A stretch of DNA of 64,000 bases from contig NZ_CP102270.1 in NCBI RefSeq assembly GCF_025148445.1, positions 744,001-808,000 on the forward strand, written 5' to 3'. The stretch is from Eshraghiella crossota. Its GTDB lineage: Bacteria; Bacillota; Clostridia; Lachnospirales; Lachnospiraceae. The position numbers were made by a program, and so were the translations under genes. Position 1 is the stretch's first letter, and the number at the start of each line of letters is the position of its first letter. The notes below the pieces were generated by a model. It worked only from the letters and a program-made list of their open reading frames with translations. It was not told the origin of the DNA and did no database searches. Below, one piece after another: positions 1-9,089 of this stretch.

Positions 1-266
1 TAGAAAGCCAGAAAAGAGTTATAAACATACATTATTATGATGGCTTCAGTACATATTACTACAAACTGGATGAAGTTGAGAAGAAACTTAAGAATAATTT
101 CCTGCGCACACATCAGAGTTTTATCGTTAATCTTGACAAAGTCAAGAAACTTGTAAATGACGGACTTCTTTTATACGGCGGAACCATAGTTCCCATAAGC
201 CGTTCAAGATATAAGGATGTAGTGGGTACAGTAAGCAGATATCTTAATATAGGAGAGGAGGCATAG
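1..266 (+). CDS. LytTR DNA-binding domain regulator, 3' part only
   Basis: This is the C-terminal part (about 87 codons) of a gene that begins outside the window. The reading frame from base 3 contains FLRTHQSFIVNLDKV followed by VPISRSRYKDV near the end, which is the classic LytTR (AgrA/LytR-type) DNA-binding signature. The stop is TAG at 264-266. The missing N-terminus probably holds a CheY-like receiver, as in the similar complete gene at 4341. The next gene starts 3 bp later, so this regulator is very likely co-transcribed with the FHA-domain genes. The LytTR assignment is secure; the target genes are unknown. Confidence 0.85.
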   Translation, partial: ESQKRVINIHYYDGFSTYYYKLDEVEKKLKNNFLRTHQSFIVNLDKVKKLVNDGLLLYGGTIVPISRSRYKDVVGTVSRYLNIGEEA

Positions 267-269
267 AAG

Positions 270-656
270 ATGAATAAATGTGAGAGAGGACACTATTATG
301 ATGAAAACAAATTTAGTAAATGCCCTGTTTGTGATGAAGATATGAATAAAAAAAATATTGCGTTCCTGGAATGTATATTCGGAACAGGAATGGGGAAAAA
401 ATATCCTATACACGAAGGCCTTAACCGGATAGGCACGGGATGTCAGATGGATATACATTTAACAGATGATATTCAGATTACGCGTGACAATCATTGCACA
501 ATAGTATATGATATAGATAAGGATAAATATAAAATTGTTCCATCAACAGGTTCATTTACATACCTTAATAACGTTTTGTTAAGAAAACCAAAATATATAC
601 ATGAGAACGATGTGTTTCGTATTGGGAGAAGTAACTTTCGCTTGGTCAAGAAATAG
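270..656 (+). CDS. Small FHA-domain protein with N-terminal Cys motif
   Basis: A 128-residue soluble protein. The N-terminus has Cys4 and a CPVC pair at about residues 18-21, spaced like a small zinc ribbon. The rest (about 33-128) fits a forkhead-associated domain: a RIGTG strand, ITRDNHC in place of the usual SRxHA loop, and DVFRIGRSNFRL at the end. FHA domains bind phosphothreonine, so the protein probably reads Ser/Thr kinase output. The phosphopeptide-binding loop is not canonical: Thr replaces Ser and one residue is inserted before His. It starts 3 bp after the LytTR stop with a GAGGAGG ribosome-binding site and is followed by a second FHA gene. No kinase is visible in the window. Confidence 0.7.
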   Translation: MNKCERGHYYDENKFSKCPVCDEDMNKKNIAFLECIFGTGMGKKYPIHEGLNRIGTGCQMDIHLTDDIQITRDNHCTIVYDIDKDKYKIVPSTGSFTYLNNVLLRKPKYIHENDVFRIGRSNFRLVKK

Positions 657-684
657 AACTCAAAGTTCAGAAAGGAAACACTGT

Positions 685-1017
685 ATGGATTCTGAAAGCT
701 TAAATAAGCGTGGATACATTGAGGGAATCAGAGGTGTTTATGCAGGGTATATTATAGAATTGGAGCAGGGTGAACAGCTGATAATAGGAAGCTCAGGGTC
801 AGAGGCTAATCTCGTCATAAGGAGTGATAATGTCAGCAGTATGCACTGCGTCATTACCTGTAATGGTATTGTCGGCAGTTACATAGTAACTGATTTCTCG
901 AAGGAGGGTACATACCTTTCGGATGGAACCAGATTAAGCTATGGGAATCCGGCAATTGTCCCTGCCAATACAATTGTATATATTGGCGATATTGAGAATG
1001 CTTTTAAGGTGAGGTAA
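685..1017 (+). CDS. Small FHA-domain protein
   Basis: A protein of 110 residues starting at the ATG at 685, which follows an AAAGGA ribosome-binding site; a longer open frame to 601 overlaps the previous gene and lacks such a site. It is a nearly bare FHA fold: LIIGSSGSEANLVI, then DNVSSMHCVI (the usual SRxHA loop with Arg replaced by Ser), then SKEGTYLSDGTRL and a terminal VYIGDIENAFKV strand. Loss of the loop Arg may weaken phosphothreonine binding. It lies 28 bp after the first FHA gene. Its stop codon is inside the following terminator hairpin, so the LytTR-FHA-FHA unit probably ends here. Confidence 0.7.
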   Translation: MDSESLNKRGYIEGIRGVYAGYIIELEQGEQLIIGSSGSEANLVIRSDNVSSMHCVITCNGIVGSYIVTDFSKEGTYLSDGTRLSYGNPAIVPANTIVYIGDIENAFKVR

Positions 1018-1036
1018 CATTTGTTACCTCATTTTT
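1010..1036 (+). terminator. Rho-independent terminator after the FHA genes
   Basis: A 9-bp perfect inverted repeat (TGAGGTAAC at 1010-1018, GTTACCTCA at 1023-1031) with a 4-nt loop is followed by a T-run. The TAA stop of the upstream gene lies in the left arm. Confidence 0.8.
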
Positions 1037-1057
1037 ACATTGGAGGATAAATGAAAT

Positions 1058-2266
1058 ATGCGGAGTGAAAAGAAAAATACAGGATTGACTGCAGGGGCAA
1101 TGTTAATTGCCATACTTATTATCATCCAGATCGGTGATTCGTATTGTTCTGAACTTTATGATAAAATACAGTCTCTTTTTCTTAGGGATCTGGTTATGAA
1201 TCCCTTGAATATGTCTTTAGAGGATGCAACGGTAATGATTAACAGTGTGGCAATTCCGTTTTATGCGATATCTCTGATGTCACCGGTTTTCAGGGGAATG
1301 GTTGATTATCTTGGCAGGAAAAAAGTCCTTTTGCTTAACCTGCTTCTGTATATACCCGGTCTGTTGTTGTGCATGACTACAAGGAAGTACATAGTATTTC
1401 TTATTGGTAATTCCCTGATATCACTTAGCACAAGTGTAGATATCCAGTATATATACATTGCTTCATTTATCGATGAAAAGAAGCGCGCCACCGTAAGGGG
1501 AATACTTGCGGCGGTAGCAGCGTTATCTGCAGCATCCGTACCTGTTATTCGTAGAATTGCTATAACAGGCAGACCATACGATTATACAAGGATGTATGGA
1601 ATCGGAATAGCAATTACTGCTTTTGTGGCTGTTATTGTATTTATTTTTCTTCCATGGGACAAAAAACAGACAACAACGGAAAAAATAACACAATTACCCA
1701 CATGCGGAAATAAAAGAAATTCTGCACTTATATACCTGTATATTGTTATTTTTGCATGGGGTGCAGGTACGTCCGGAATAAAATTCTATAATGAACCTAT
1801 GATAACCATGCGGTTTAAAACAGACTATATAATTAACATGATTCTTTTTATACAGCCCCTTATAACTATCATAATTAATATAGCAAGCGGCATTATGGGA
1901 GACCGTTTATCAAGGAGAAAAGCAATCTGTGCAGATGTGGCTGCCACCGTTGTTTCTCTGATATTATTTATTGTATCAAAGAATTATATTATTACGGCAG
2001 CAGCATACGGAATAATGATAGGAGCATATTTTTCTGCCGCAAATATTATAATGTTAATGATAATGGAGGCATCACCAAAAGAACGTATAGGAAGGAATTT
2101 TGCATGGGCAACTGTTTATAACAGTGTCGGAAATGCTATAGGTATGGTATTAATCAGCATCCTGGCAAAAAAAATTGGTACATCTGCGGCAAAGAGCGTG
2201 ATTCTGATTATACCTGCTGTCCTCACGGTAACAGGTATAATTATCAGACCCCGGAAAGTTTCTTGA
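1058..2266 (+). CDS. MFS transporter, substrate unknown
   Basis: A 402-residue integral membrane protein with about 12 hydrophobic segments split by a basic central loop near residues 205-225, the layout of the major facilitator superfamily. The MFS loop 2-3 signature appears as DYLGRKKVLLLN (about residues 83-94), and a related GDRLSRRKA occurs in the second half. It would catalyse secondary uptake or efflux, but nothing identifies the substrate. A GGAGG ribosome-binding site lies about 11 nt upstream. The 3' end overlaps the convergent gene by 23 bp, so there is no room for a dedicated terminator. Confidence 0.8.
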   Translation: MRSEKKNTGLTAGAMLIAILIIIQIGDSYCSELYDKIQSLFLRDLVMNPLNMSLEDATVMINSVAIPFYAISLMSPVFRGMVDYLGRKKVLLLNLLLYIPGLLLCMTTRKYIVFLIGNSLISLSTSVDIQYIYIASFIDEKKRATVRGILAAVAALSAASVPVIRRIAITGRPYDYTRMYGIGIAITAFVAVIVFIFLPWDKKQTTTEKITQLPTCGNKRNSALIYLYIVIFAWGAGTSGIKFYNEPMITMRFKTDYIINMILFIQPLITIIINIASGIMGDRLSRRKAICADVAATVVSLILFIVSKNYIITAAAYGIMIGAYFSAANIIMLMIMEASPKERIGRNFAWATVYNSVGNAIGMVLISILAKKIGTSAAKSVILIIPAVLTVTGIIIRPRKVS

Positions 2267-4157
2267 TTTCTTTGATAATTTTTTTCTTTGAGACTCTTTT
2301 TGGAAGATATAATATAGCAAAGAAATATATCAGGATAAAAGCAGCCGTTACAGGGAAAAACAACCGGTACTGTCTTGTATGCCACACAAAAAACATAATT
2401 ACAATGACATACAGCATACATACTGTAATTCCAAGAAAAGCATTGAGTGTACTTTTTCTATGGGCAAATAACATTCTGTCGGATTCAGGCAAAATGTCCT
2501 CAATAACCCCGCCATTATTAAAAATTGCCATATTATACAGATAAATTCCCCGGGCTTCATCCACTTCTTTTATATAGTTGTCACATTGTAGTGTAGTATA
2601 TATCTTTTCAGCATCCTGTGGATGGTTCCCGATGTGCATAATACTGTGGGCTAAAAGTGCAATGCCATGCATTTTTGAACTGTTGGTAATTGCAACTATG
2701 ATACTGAAAATTCCTGCAGAAAGTATGTATATAAGTACAAAAATATTAACATCTACGTTATCCGGTATCCTGAAAAATCTTCCCTTACTGCCGATAAGAT
2801 AGTTGAAAATTACGAATATTACCAGAAACAGATTGAGGAAGAACAGTATAAGGTGCTGGTTTATTAATGACCATTTATTACGGTCATAAGCCATGGAAAA
2901 GATGTTTTTATAGCATACATTACAATGCAGGGGAATGGTGTCTTTATAATAGTTATCATTAAGGTTAAGACCTGTTTTCTCATATTCCCACCGGTAAATC
3001 TTGGCAAGCCCACGGAATTCGGAGGGCTTTGTACCCTTTGGAGACGTAAGCATATCGTAATATTCCCTGTATCTCTTGTCATTGGTTATTCTGTCAGTCA
3101 CCATACATATAAGGCATACCATAACCCACAAACCTATAAGAACCGGGAAACTTTGAAAAATAAAAGAAGGAATAAGTGCCAGGGCACAGGAAATGACTAC
3201 CAGTACCATTCCGGCATGGCGCAGTGAATCCCTTGATTTATCGACCTTGGACTTACTTTTGAATATGGGCGTCATAATCCTTTTTATAAATGAGTTTTCA
3301 GAGTAATTGTCAAAATCTTTTTCGCTATAGTCATCAATATACATATACATAGTTCTAAGCTCTGCATAATTTAATGAATAAGAGGTCTGGAACAACCAGA
3401 ATAAAGTAGTCAGAGAGGAATATATAAGTATAATAATGGAATATATGCTTTGTTCTGTAGTTGAAATGGAATTATATTTCGGAATGAAGTTGGGTGCTAA
3501 AGCCAGAATAAATTCCACAATAAGCAAAAATACAAGAATTCCTGTATACAGACGGATATGACTATTCTTTTTGCTTAAAAAAAGACTGATTCTATGCTTA
3601 AATGAGGATTCAGAGATAGAAACAGGTTCAAAAGATGGCTTTTTCTCCGCTACAAATTTCTGAAGCATTGAATCAAAAGTCTGGCTGTTGAACATTCCGT
3701 TTAATATTATCCATACAATGTACTCGTAGTCCGAGGTACATATAACGCGGAGTCTGGCATGAAGGATAACGTCATCCTCAAAAACCTTATCAATAAAATT
3801 GCACAAAGCATCCTGTTTTTCCTGCTCAAGATTGTTGGTAAGGGTATTATAGTACAGATACATTTTGCCTATATCAATGGAATCGGCAAATTCCAGAACC
3901 GGGAAACGGTTGCTGTTATCCTTGGGATTCATAAGTTCTGAAAAGGAATTACGGATATTGGGATAATTCTGGTACGATAAATCGTCATTGGCAAGAAAAT
4001 ATCCTATCTGTGATTCATTAAAGTCTGACGGTGTATATAAATCATCATATATGAGTTCTTTTATAACTGTATTTACACGGTAAGAACCATTCCTGTTTTT
4101 CTCAAAATGAAAGTCATATATGTCGCCTAACTGCGTAAAAAAATCTCGTAATACCAT
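2244..4157 (-). CDS. Large multi-pass membrane protein of unknown function
   Basis: A 637-residue protein that I do not recognise. Residues 1-195 are hydrophilic and predicted cytoplasmic. They are followed by roughly seven or eight hydrophobic segments (about 205-225, 240-260, 318-360, 435-455, 472-492, 585-605, 612-630), with a soluble loop in between containing HCNVC. The C-terminus is very basic (LPKRVSKKKIIKEIKK). It is a single-gene unit with its own strong promoter at 4190-4219 and an AGGA ribosome-binding site. It runs convergent to, and overlaps, the MFS gene. No catalytic motif is evident, and the function should be left open. Confidence 0.75.
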   Translation of the reverse strand: MVLRDFFTQLGDIYDFHFEKNRNGSYRVNTVIKELIYDDLYTPSDFNESQIGYFLANDDLSYQNYPNIRNSFSELMNPKDNSNRFPVLEFADSIDIGKMYLYYNTLTNNLEQEKQDALCNFIDKVFEDDVILHARLRVICTSDYEYIVWIILNGMFNSQTFDSMLQKFVAEKKPSFEPVSISESSFKHRISLFLSKKNSHIRLYTGILVFLLIVEFILALAPNFIPKYNSISTTEQSIYSIIILIYSSLTTLFWLFQTSYSLNYAELRTMYMYIDDYSEKDFDNYSENSFIKRIMTPIFKSKSKVDKSRDSLRHAGMVLVVISCALALIPSFIFQSFPVLIGLWVMVCLICMVTDRITNDKRYREYYDMLTSPKGTKPSEFRGLAKIYRWEYEKTGLNLNDNYYKDTIPLHCNVCYKNIFSMAYDRNKWSLINQHLILFFLNLFLVIFVIFNYLIGSKGRFFRIPDNVDVNIFVLIYILSAGIFSIIVAITNSSKMHGIALLAHSIMHIGNHPQDAEKIYTTLQCDNYIKEVDEARGIYLYNMAIFNNGGVIEDILPESDRMLFAHRKSTLNAFLGITVCMLYVIVIMFFVWHTRQYRLFFPVTAAFILIYFFAILYLPKRVSKKKIIKEIKKLSGV

Positions 4158-4189
4158 ATTTCACGTCCTGTAATAATCATAATACGATG

Positions 4190-4219
4190 ATTATATCACG
4201 GATGAATTAATAGTGTAAA
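4190..4219 (-). promoter_or_regulatory. Vegetative promoter for the unknown membrane protein
   Basis: On the minus strand TTTACA (4219-4214), an 18-bp spacer and an extended -10 TGATATAAT (4198-4190) lie about 35 bp upstream of the start codon. Confidence 0.65.
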
Positions 4220-4340
4220 GATTACCGAAAAACGGACTTTTTATGTGCACTAACCAATTCCAGTGCGGTAAATTCCGTGACACAGCTGCCGTTTTGAGAT
4301 ATTTTGATATTACAAAATGCGAATGAGGAGCGTTGTAGGA

Positions 4341-5042
4341 ATGATAAATATAGCAATTTGTGATGGAAGCAGGTATTATGCAGATGAACTAAAAAATTAT
4401 ATCTACGAAATTTTGGGAGATAATGTATTTGTTTCGGTTCATGACAATTATTTTTCACTTACGACATATATAGTTGATGAATGTAAAGGAGAAGTTGATG
4501 CAGTATATATCAATACCCGCATCGGAAAAGATGATGGAGTAAAAGTAACATCAAGTCTCAAATCGGATTATCCGTATATCAGATTCGCTTATATGTCGGA
4601 AGACATACAGGAGGTAAAACGTATATTCGGCTCAGATCCTTTTTATTTTCTTACAGAACCATATTGCAGGGAGTATATAGAAGATTCTTTATACAAACTT
4701 ATTAATATGATTAATGAAGATAATGACGAGTCGTTATTTATCAAAAACCGGGAAAAATATGTAAGGATTAAGCTGAAAAACATATATTATGTAGAAAGTG
4801 AATTAAGGCTGCTGCACATATATACCAACAGCGGAATGTACACTACATATATGACAATCGAAAACGTACAGGAAAAACTGAACGGCAATTTCATAAGGTG
4901 CCACAGAAGTTATATCGTAAACAGCAGTAAGATTATGAAAATAGAAAAGGACAATATAAAATTATACAATGATAAGGTAATACCTATCAGCAGAAGCCAT
5001 TATAAAGATCTTGCAGAAGATTTCCTTAATAAATTAAGTTAA
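4341..5042 (+). CDS. LytTR response regulator with degenerate receiver
   Basis: A 233-residue protein. Residues 1-120 have the fold pattern of a CheY-like receiver (INIAICDGSRYYADEL at the start), and 130-230 are a LytTR DNA-binding domain (FIRCHRSYIVNSSKI, VIPISRSHYKDL). Key receiver residues are changed: the phosphoacceptor Asp is Asn58 in VYINTR, the conserved Lys before Pro is Glu106 in LTEP, and only one acid (Asp8) remains at the N-terminal acidic pair. It is therefore probably phosphorylation-independent. The start at 4341 follows GAGGAG at 4325; an in-frame ATG at 4317 has no ribosome-binding site. No histidine kinase is adjacent. The LytTR assignment is firm; the targets are unknown. 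Confidence 0.85.
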   Translation: MINIAICDGSRYYADELKNYIYEILGDNVFVSVHDNYFSLTTYIVDECKGEVDAVYINTRIGKDDGVKVTSSLKSDYPYIRFAYMSEDIQEVKRIFGSDPFYFLTEPYCREYIEDSLYKLINMINEDNDESLFIKNREKYVRIKLKNIYYVESELRLLHIYTNSGMYTTYMTIENVQEKLNGNFIRCHRSYIVNSSKIMKIEKDNIKLYNDKVIPISRSHYKDLAEDFLNKLS

Positions 5043-5107
5043 ATTAACTAGGCAAAAATAATAAAATACTTTAAAATGGAAAAAACGATTACATTTATGG
5101 AGGTTTT

Positions 5108-6694
5108 ATGACATATTTGCTTATTGTATCATTGATTATTTTTGCCTGCGTATTATTGAGCAGAATATCCGGAAAGCTTGGAATACCAATACTGCTTTCA
5201 TTTATCGTACTTGGTATGCTTTTTGGCTCAGATGGCATATTCAAGATACATTTTGACGACTATTCTTTTGCTGAGAATATATGTTCTGTAGCATTGATTT
5301 TTATTATGTTTTATGGCGGATTCGGTACCAATGTAAGATATGCTAAAAATGTTGCGGTAAGGGCAGTACTTTTATCAACTGTAGGTGTTCTTGTTACCTT
5401 TGCGGTTACAGGTGTTTTCTGTCATTTTGCTCTCCGTATGAATCCGGTTGAATCATTTTTAATCGGCGCTTTAATAAGCTCAACGGATGCAGCATCAGTC
5501 TTTTCAATACTTCGTTCCAAGAAACTCAATTTAAAATATAATACGGCGTCAATGCTTGAAATAGAAAGCGGAAGCAATGACCCATGTGCATATATGCTTA
5601 CGGCGACCATGATAGCCATAGCAAAGGGCGGTGCAAGCGTTAACGGTATTGCCATTCTCATTGTCAGGCAGGTCTTTCTGGGGCTGTTATTCGGTGGTAT
5701 TATTGCTGTGGTATCTTATTTTATCCTTAAGAAGGCAAGGTTCTCCATAGCCGGTTTTGATATGATATTTGTTGTGGGAATAGCCCTTGCCGGATATGCC
5801 ATACCACAGGCTTTTGGCGGAAATGGTTATTTGAGCGTATACATAGTAGGTATTGTGATTGGCAACATGAAGGATATCTACAACAAAAGAAATCTTGTTA
5901 ATTTCTTTGATGGAACAACGGGACTTATGCAGGTGCTTATTTTTTTCCTGCTGGGGCTTTTGTCATTTCCATCGAGAATACCTGCTGTTATCGGGCCTGC
6001 ACTTCTGACGGGATTGTTTATTATGGTGGTTGCAAGACCTATAGCTGTTTTCCTTGTAATGCTGCCGTTTAAAAGTAAACTTAAACAGATACTTTTAGTA
6101 GCTTTTGCAGGTCTTAGGGGAGCGTCGTCCATTGTTTTTGCCATATTTGCGGTGCTGTCCGTTAATACGGATAATGATATTTTCCATTTTGTATTTTTTA
6201 TTGTATTGTTCTCAATACTTTTTCAGGGCAGCCTTCTTCCTTTCGTTGCCAGAAAACTCGGCATGATTGATACCAAAGCTGATGTAATGAAGACATTTAA
6301 CGATTACGCCGAGGAAGTCCCGGTACAATTTATACAGGTGGATATTCCCAAAGAACATACCTGGTGCAACAGAAAAATAAAGGACATCATATTGCCGCCA
6401 CAGACTCTTATAGTGCTACTTAAAAGAAATGGCGAGAATATAATACCCAACGGAGATACCCTTCTTCTTCCCGAAGATACCCTTATTCTCAGTGCTATTT
6501 CACCTGAACAGGTTGACGGAATTACACTTTCCGAAATAGTAATAGACGAGGGCAGCAGGTATTTAGGTAAAAAATTATCTGAGATTCCTAAAAAAGAGGG
6601 CTCTCTTGTGGTAATGATAATGCGGAATGACAGCATAGTAATTCCTAACGGAAGCATAAGCCTTGAAGAAGGAGATACGATTGTAGTTATTTAA
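5108..6694 (+). CDS. CPA1-type cation/proton antiporter with C-terminal TrkA_C-like domains
   Basis: A 528-residue protein. Residues 1-385 hold about 12 membrane segments of the NhaP2/KefB-like Na+(K+)/H+ exchanger fold, including GALISSTDAASVFSIL (about 118-133) and ESGSNDPCAYMLT (about 151-163), which carry the acidic ion-binding residues. Residues 400-528 are soluble and contain two repeats ending in PNGDTLLLPEDTLIL and PNGSISLEEGDTIVVI, typical of TrkA_C (RCK_C) regulatory domains. Such domains bind nucleotides, including c-di-AMP in some Firmicutes, and a c-di-AMP cyclase is encoded 17 kb away (a link by inference only). The likely role is K+ or Na+ efflux in exchange for protons. AGG-type ribosome-binding site TGGAGG. 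Confidence 0.85.
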   Translation: MTYLLIVSLIIFACVLLSRISGKLGIPILLSFIVLGMLFGSDGIFKIHFDDYSFAENICSVALIFIMFYGGFGTNVRYAKNVAVRAVLLSTVGVLVTFAVTGVFCHFALRMNPVESFLIGALISSTDAASVFSILRSKKLNLKYNTASMLEIESGSNDPCAYMLTATMIAIAKGGASVNGIAILIVRQVFLGLLFGGIIAVVSYFILKKARFSIAGFDMIFVVGIALAGYAIPQAFGGNGYLSVYIVGIVIGNMKDIYNKRNLVNFFDGTTGLMQVLIFFLLGLLSFPSRIPAVIGPALLTGLFIMVVARPIAVFLVMLPFKSKLKQILLVAFAGLRGASSIVFAIFAVLSVNTDNDIFHFVFFIVLFSILFQGSLLPFVARKLGMIDTKADVMKTFNDYAEEVPVQFIQVDIPKEHTWCNRKIKDIILPPQTLIVLLKRNGENIIPNGDTLLLPEDTLILSAISPEQVDGITLSEIVIDEGSRYLGKKLSEIPKKEGSLVVMIMRNDSIVIPNGSISLEEGDTIVVI

Positions 6695-6756
6695 AGAATT
6701 TTTTTACATAAAATGCACATACTAAACTACAAATAATGTAGGGATGGTAGTGTTTC

Positions 6757-7710
6757 ATGGAAATGGAAAGATTATATGATGCTGTAATTATAGGAGGCGG
6801 ACCTGCAGGGCTTACCGCCTCTTTATATCTTGCGAGGGCAGGCTACAGGGTGCTTGTAATGGAGGAAAATAATTTCGGAGGACAGATAGTCATTACCGAG
6901 AAGGTTGTTAATTATCCGGGGATATATGAGACAAGCGGTGCAGAACTTACGGGAATTATGAAAAAACAGGGGACACGTTTCGGAGCGGAGTATCTTAAAG
7001 CCAAGGTTCTGTCACTTTGTCCTGATAAGGATATTAAGGTTATTAATACGGATAAGGGTGTTTTTTACGCTTTTTCCATACTTATAGCCACAGGGGCACA
7101 TCCGAGAATGATTGGGTTTCCGGGAGAAGAGGAATATAAGGGTAAAGGAATTGCGTATTGTGCCACCTGTGACGGAATTTTTTTTAAGGACAAGGAAGTA
7201 TTTGTCATTGGCGGAGGATATGCGGCGGCACAGGAAAGTGTTTTTCTTACCAGGTACGCAAGTCATGTTACGATTATAATGAGGGAAAAAGAGTTTACCT
7301 GTCCCGAAAAAGTATCCGCAAAGGCAAAACAGAATGAGAAAATATCAATCCTTTACAATACCAAGGTGTTAGAAGTCAGGGGCGATGAGGAGATGATAAA
7401 AAGTATTACCTATTGCAATGACCTGACAGGGGAAAAGACTACTTTTGCACCGGATAACGAAAGATTCGGAGTATTTATATTTGCAGGCTATGAACCTGCC
7501 ACGGAATTTGTAAGGGATATTATTAAGTTAAACGATAAGGATTATATTGTGACGGACTGTGCTAAAAAGACAAGTATTGACGGTGTGTATGCGGCAGGTG
7601 ACGTGTGCGAAAAAAATCTCCGTCAGGTTGTAACGGCGGTGGGGGACGGCGCTACTGCCTCAACGGAGATGGAGAGATATATTTCCGAAATCAAAAAACG
7701 TAAATTATGA
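6757..7710 (+). CDS. trxB: Thioredoxin reductase-like flavoprotein
   Basis: A 317-residue protein with the full thioredoxin reductase layout: an FAD-binding GGGPAG at about 13-18, the redox-active pair CATC at 135-138, the NAD(P)-binding GGGYAA at 152-157 and a C-terminal AAGDVCEKNLRQVVTAVGDG FAD motif. It would reduce thioredoxin or a related dithiol acceptor. The usual HRRxxxR motif that contacts the NADPH phosphate reads MREKEF, so cofactor preference may differ from the NADPH norm. The start could also be the ATG at 6763; neither has a strong ribosome-binding site. It ends convergent with the MATE gene, overlapping by 6 bp. No thioredoxin gene is adjacent. Confidence 0.8.
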   Translation: MEMERLYDAVIIGGGPAGLTASLYLARAGYRVLVMEENNFGGQIVITEKVVNYPGIYETSGAELTGIMKKQGTRFGAEYLKAKVLSLCPDKDIKVINTDKGVFYAFSILIATGAHPRMIGFPGEEEYKGKGIAYCATCDGIFFKDKEVFVIGGGYAAAQESVFLTRYASHVTIIMREKEFTCPEKVSAKAKQNEKISILYNTKVLEVRGDEEMIKSITYCNDLTGEKTTFAPDNERFGVFIFAGYEPATEFVRDIIKLNDKDYIVTDCAKKTSIDGVYAAGDVCEKNLRQVVTAVGDGATASTEMERYISEIKKRKL

Positions 7711-9036
7711 TTTCTTAAAAGTTTTTTTATAAATGATTACCGCGGCGAAAGCTGTTATAAATTCTGTTATCCAGAAGCTGTGCCATACACCCTGGGCACC
7801 GATAACCTTATTAAGGATACATGCAAGAAGAAGCATTATGCCTATATACCTTAATATGGAGATAATAAGTGAGCTTATACCTTTTCCGAGGGCTTCAAGT
7901 GCACCTGATATGGTGACAGGTATTGAGGAAACGATAAATCCTATGCTTATTATTCTTATTGCCCGCACCCCGATTGCTATTGTGTCCGGATTGGATGAAA
8001 AAATTCCTATCAGCCTGTCCGGTGCAATAAGGCATAGTATGGTTCCGAGAGTCATGACAATGCCGATTATAGAGAGGGAACAGATAAAAATATTACGCAC
8101 GCGTTTATGCTCTCCGGCACCGTAATTAAAGCTGAGAACAGGCCGCATTCCCTGCACAACACCGTTTGCCGTAAGGTACAGGAAGGTCTGCAGCTTGTAA
8201 TAAGAGCCGAGGACAAGGACATAGCCGCCCTGATATACCGATAATATCTTATTAAGTACAAATACCTGAAGTGATGGTAATGCCATATTAAGACCGGCAG
8301 GAATACCGATTGAATACAATTTCTTACATATTTTTCCGTCAAAATGCAGTTCCTTGAGAGAAAAACGTACCGGAACGGAAGAGAATGTGTAGAATAAAAA
8401 ATATGCCAGAAGAGTGACGCACTGGCCTGTAACGGTAGCTATTGCTGCACCTTTAATTCCCATTGCAGGGATAAAGCCGGCACCGAATATGAATAAGGGA
8501 TCAAGGATTATATTGGTGACACATCCTGGCATCATACAGATCATTGATACTTTCATGCGTCCCACCGCCTGAAAAGTTTTTTCAAAGGTCATGGATATTG
8601 ATACCGGTATGCAGAATGAGAAAACAACATAAGAATATTGCATTCCCGAAGATATGACATCCTTATTACCGGTAAATAACTTTAAAAAGACAGGAATTGT
8701 CGTCAGAAAAAGTACCGTGAGGACAACTCCGTGAATTATATTGAAAAACATTCCGAGGGATGCTGCGGTGTCTGCATTTTTTTTATCATTGGCACCCAGG
8801 TAAAATGCCACTACGGCATTGATTCCTATACCAAAACCCACGGTAATTGCAGTAAGCACATTCTGCAACGGAAATACAAGTGAAAGTGCTGTCATTGCAT
8901 CTTCACTGATTTTTGCGACAAAATACCCGTCGACTATGTTATATAAAGCATTTACAAGCATTGAAATTGTCATGGGAAGGGCCATGGAAATAACTAATGG
9001 AAGTATTGGTTTTTTTTTCATAAATTCCTGATTCAT
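7705..9036 (-). CDS. MATE family multidrug/cation efflux transporter
   Basis: A 443-residue protein with about 12 membrane helices in two related halves. Family-typical segments are the N-terminal PLVISMALPMTISMLVNALY, IVDGYFVAKI with the aromatic-Asp pattern of MATE helix 1-2, and RPVLSFNYGA in the second half. It would export drugs or metabolites using a Na+ or H+ gradient; the substrate is not deducible. Its promoter (9060-9089, minus) and a good AAGGAGG ribosome-binding site are visible. It is a single-gene unit whose stop overlaps the end of the thioredoxin reductase gene. Confidence 0.9.
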   Translation of the reverse strand: MNQEFMKKKPILPLVISMALPMTISMLVNALYNIVDGYFVAKISEDAMTALSLVFPLQNVLTAITVGFGIGINAVVAFYLGANDKKNADTAASLGMFFNIIHGVVLTVLFLTTIPVFLKLFTGNKDVISSGMQYSYVVFSFCIPVSISMTFEKTFQAVGRMKVSMICMMPGCVTNIILDPLFIFGAGFIPAMGIKGAAIATVTGQCVTLLAYFLFYTFSSVPVRFSLKELHFDGKICKKLYSIGIPAGLNMALPSLQVFVLNKILSVYQGGYVLVLGSYYKLQTFLYLTANGVVQGMRPVLSFNYGAGEHKRVRNIFICSLSIIGIVMTLGTILCLIAPDRLIGIFSSNPDTIAIGVRAIRIISIGFIVSSIPVTISGALEALGKGISSLIISILRYIGIMLLLACILNKVIGAQGVWHSFWITEFITAFAAVIIYKKTFKKS

Positions 9037-9059
9037 AAAAATGCCTCCTTGACAATCGT

Positions 9060-9089
9060 ACTATAACAAAGCAAAATGAATAATGTCAA
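9060..9089 (-). promoter_or_regulatory. Promoter for the MATE gene
   Basis: On the minus strand TTGACA (9089-9084), an 18-bp spacer and TATAGT (9065-9060). It physically overlaps the divergent promoter at 9083-9111. Confidence 0.7.
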
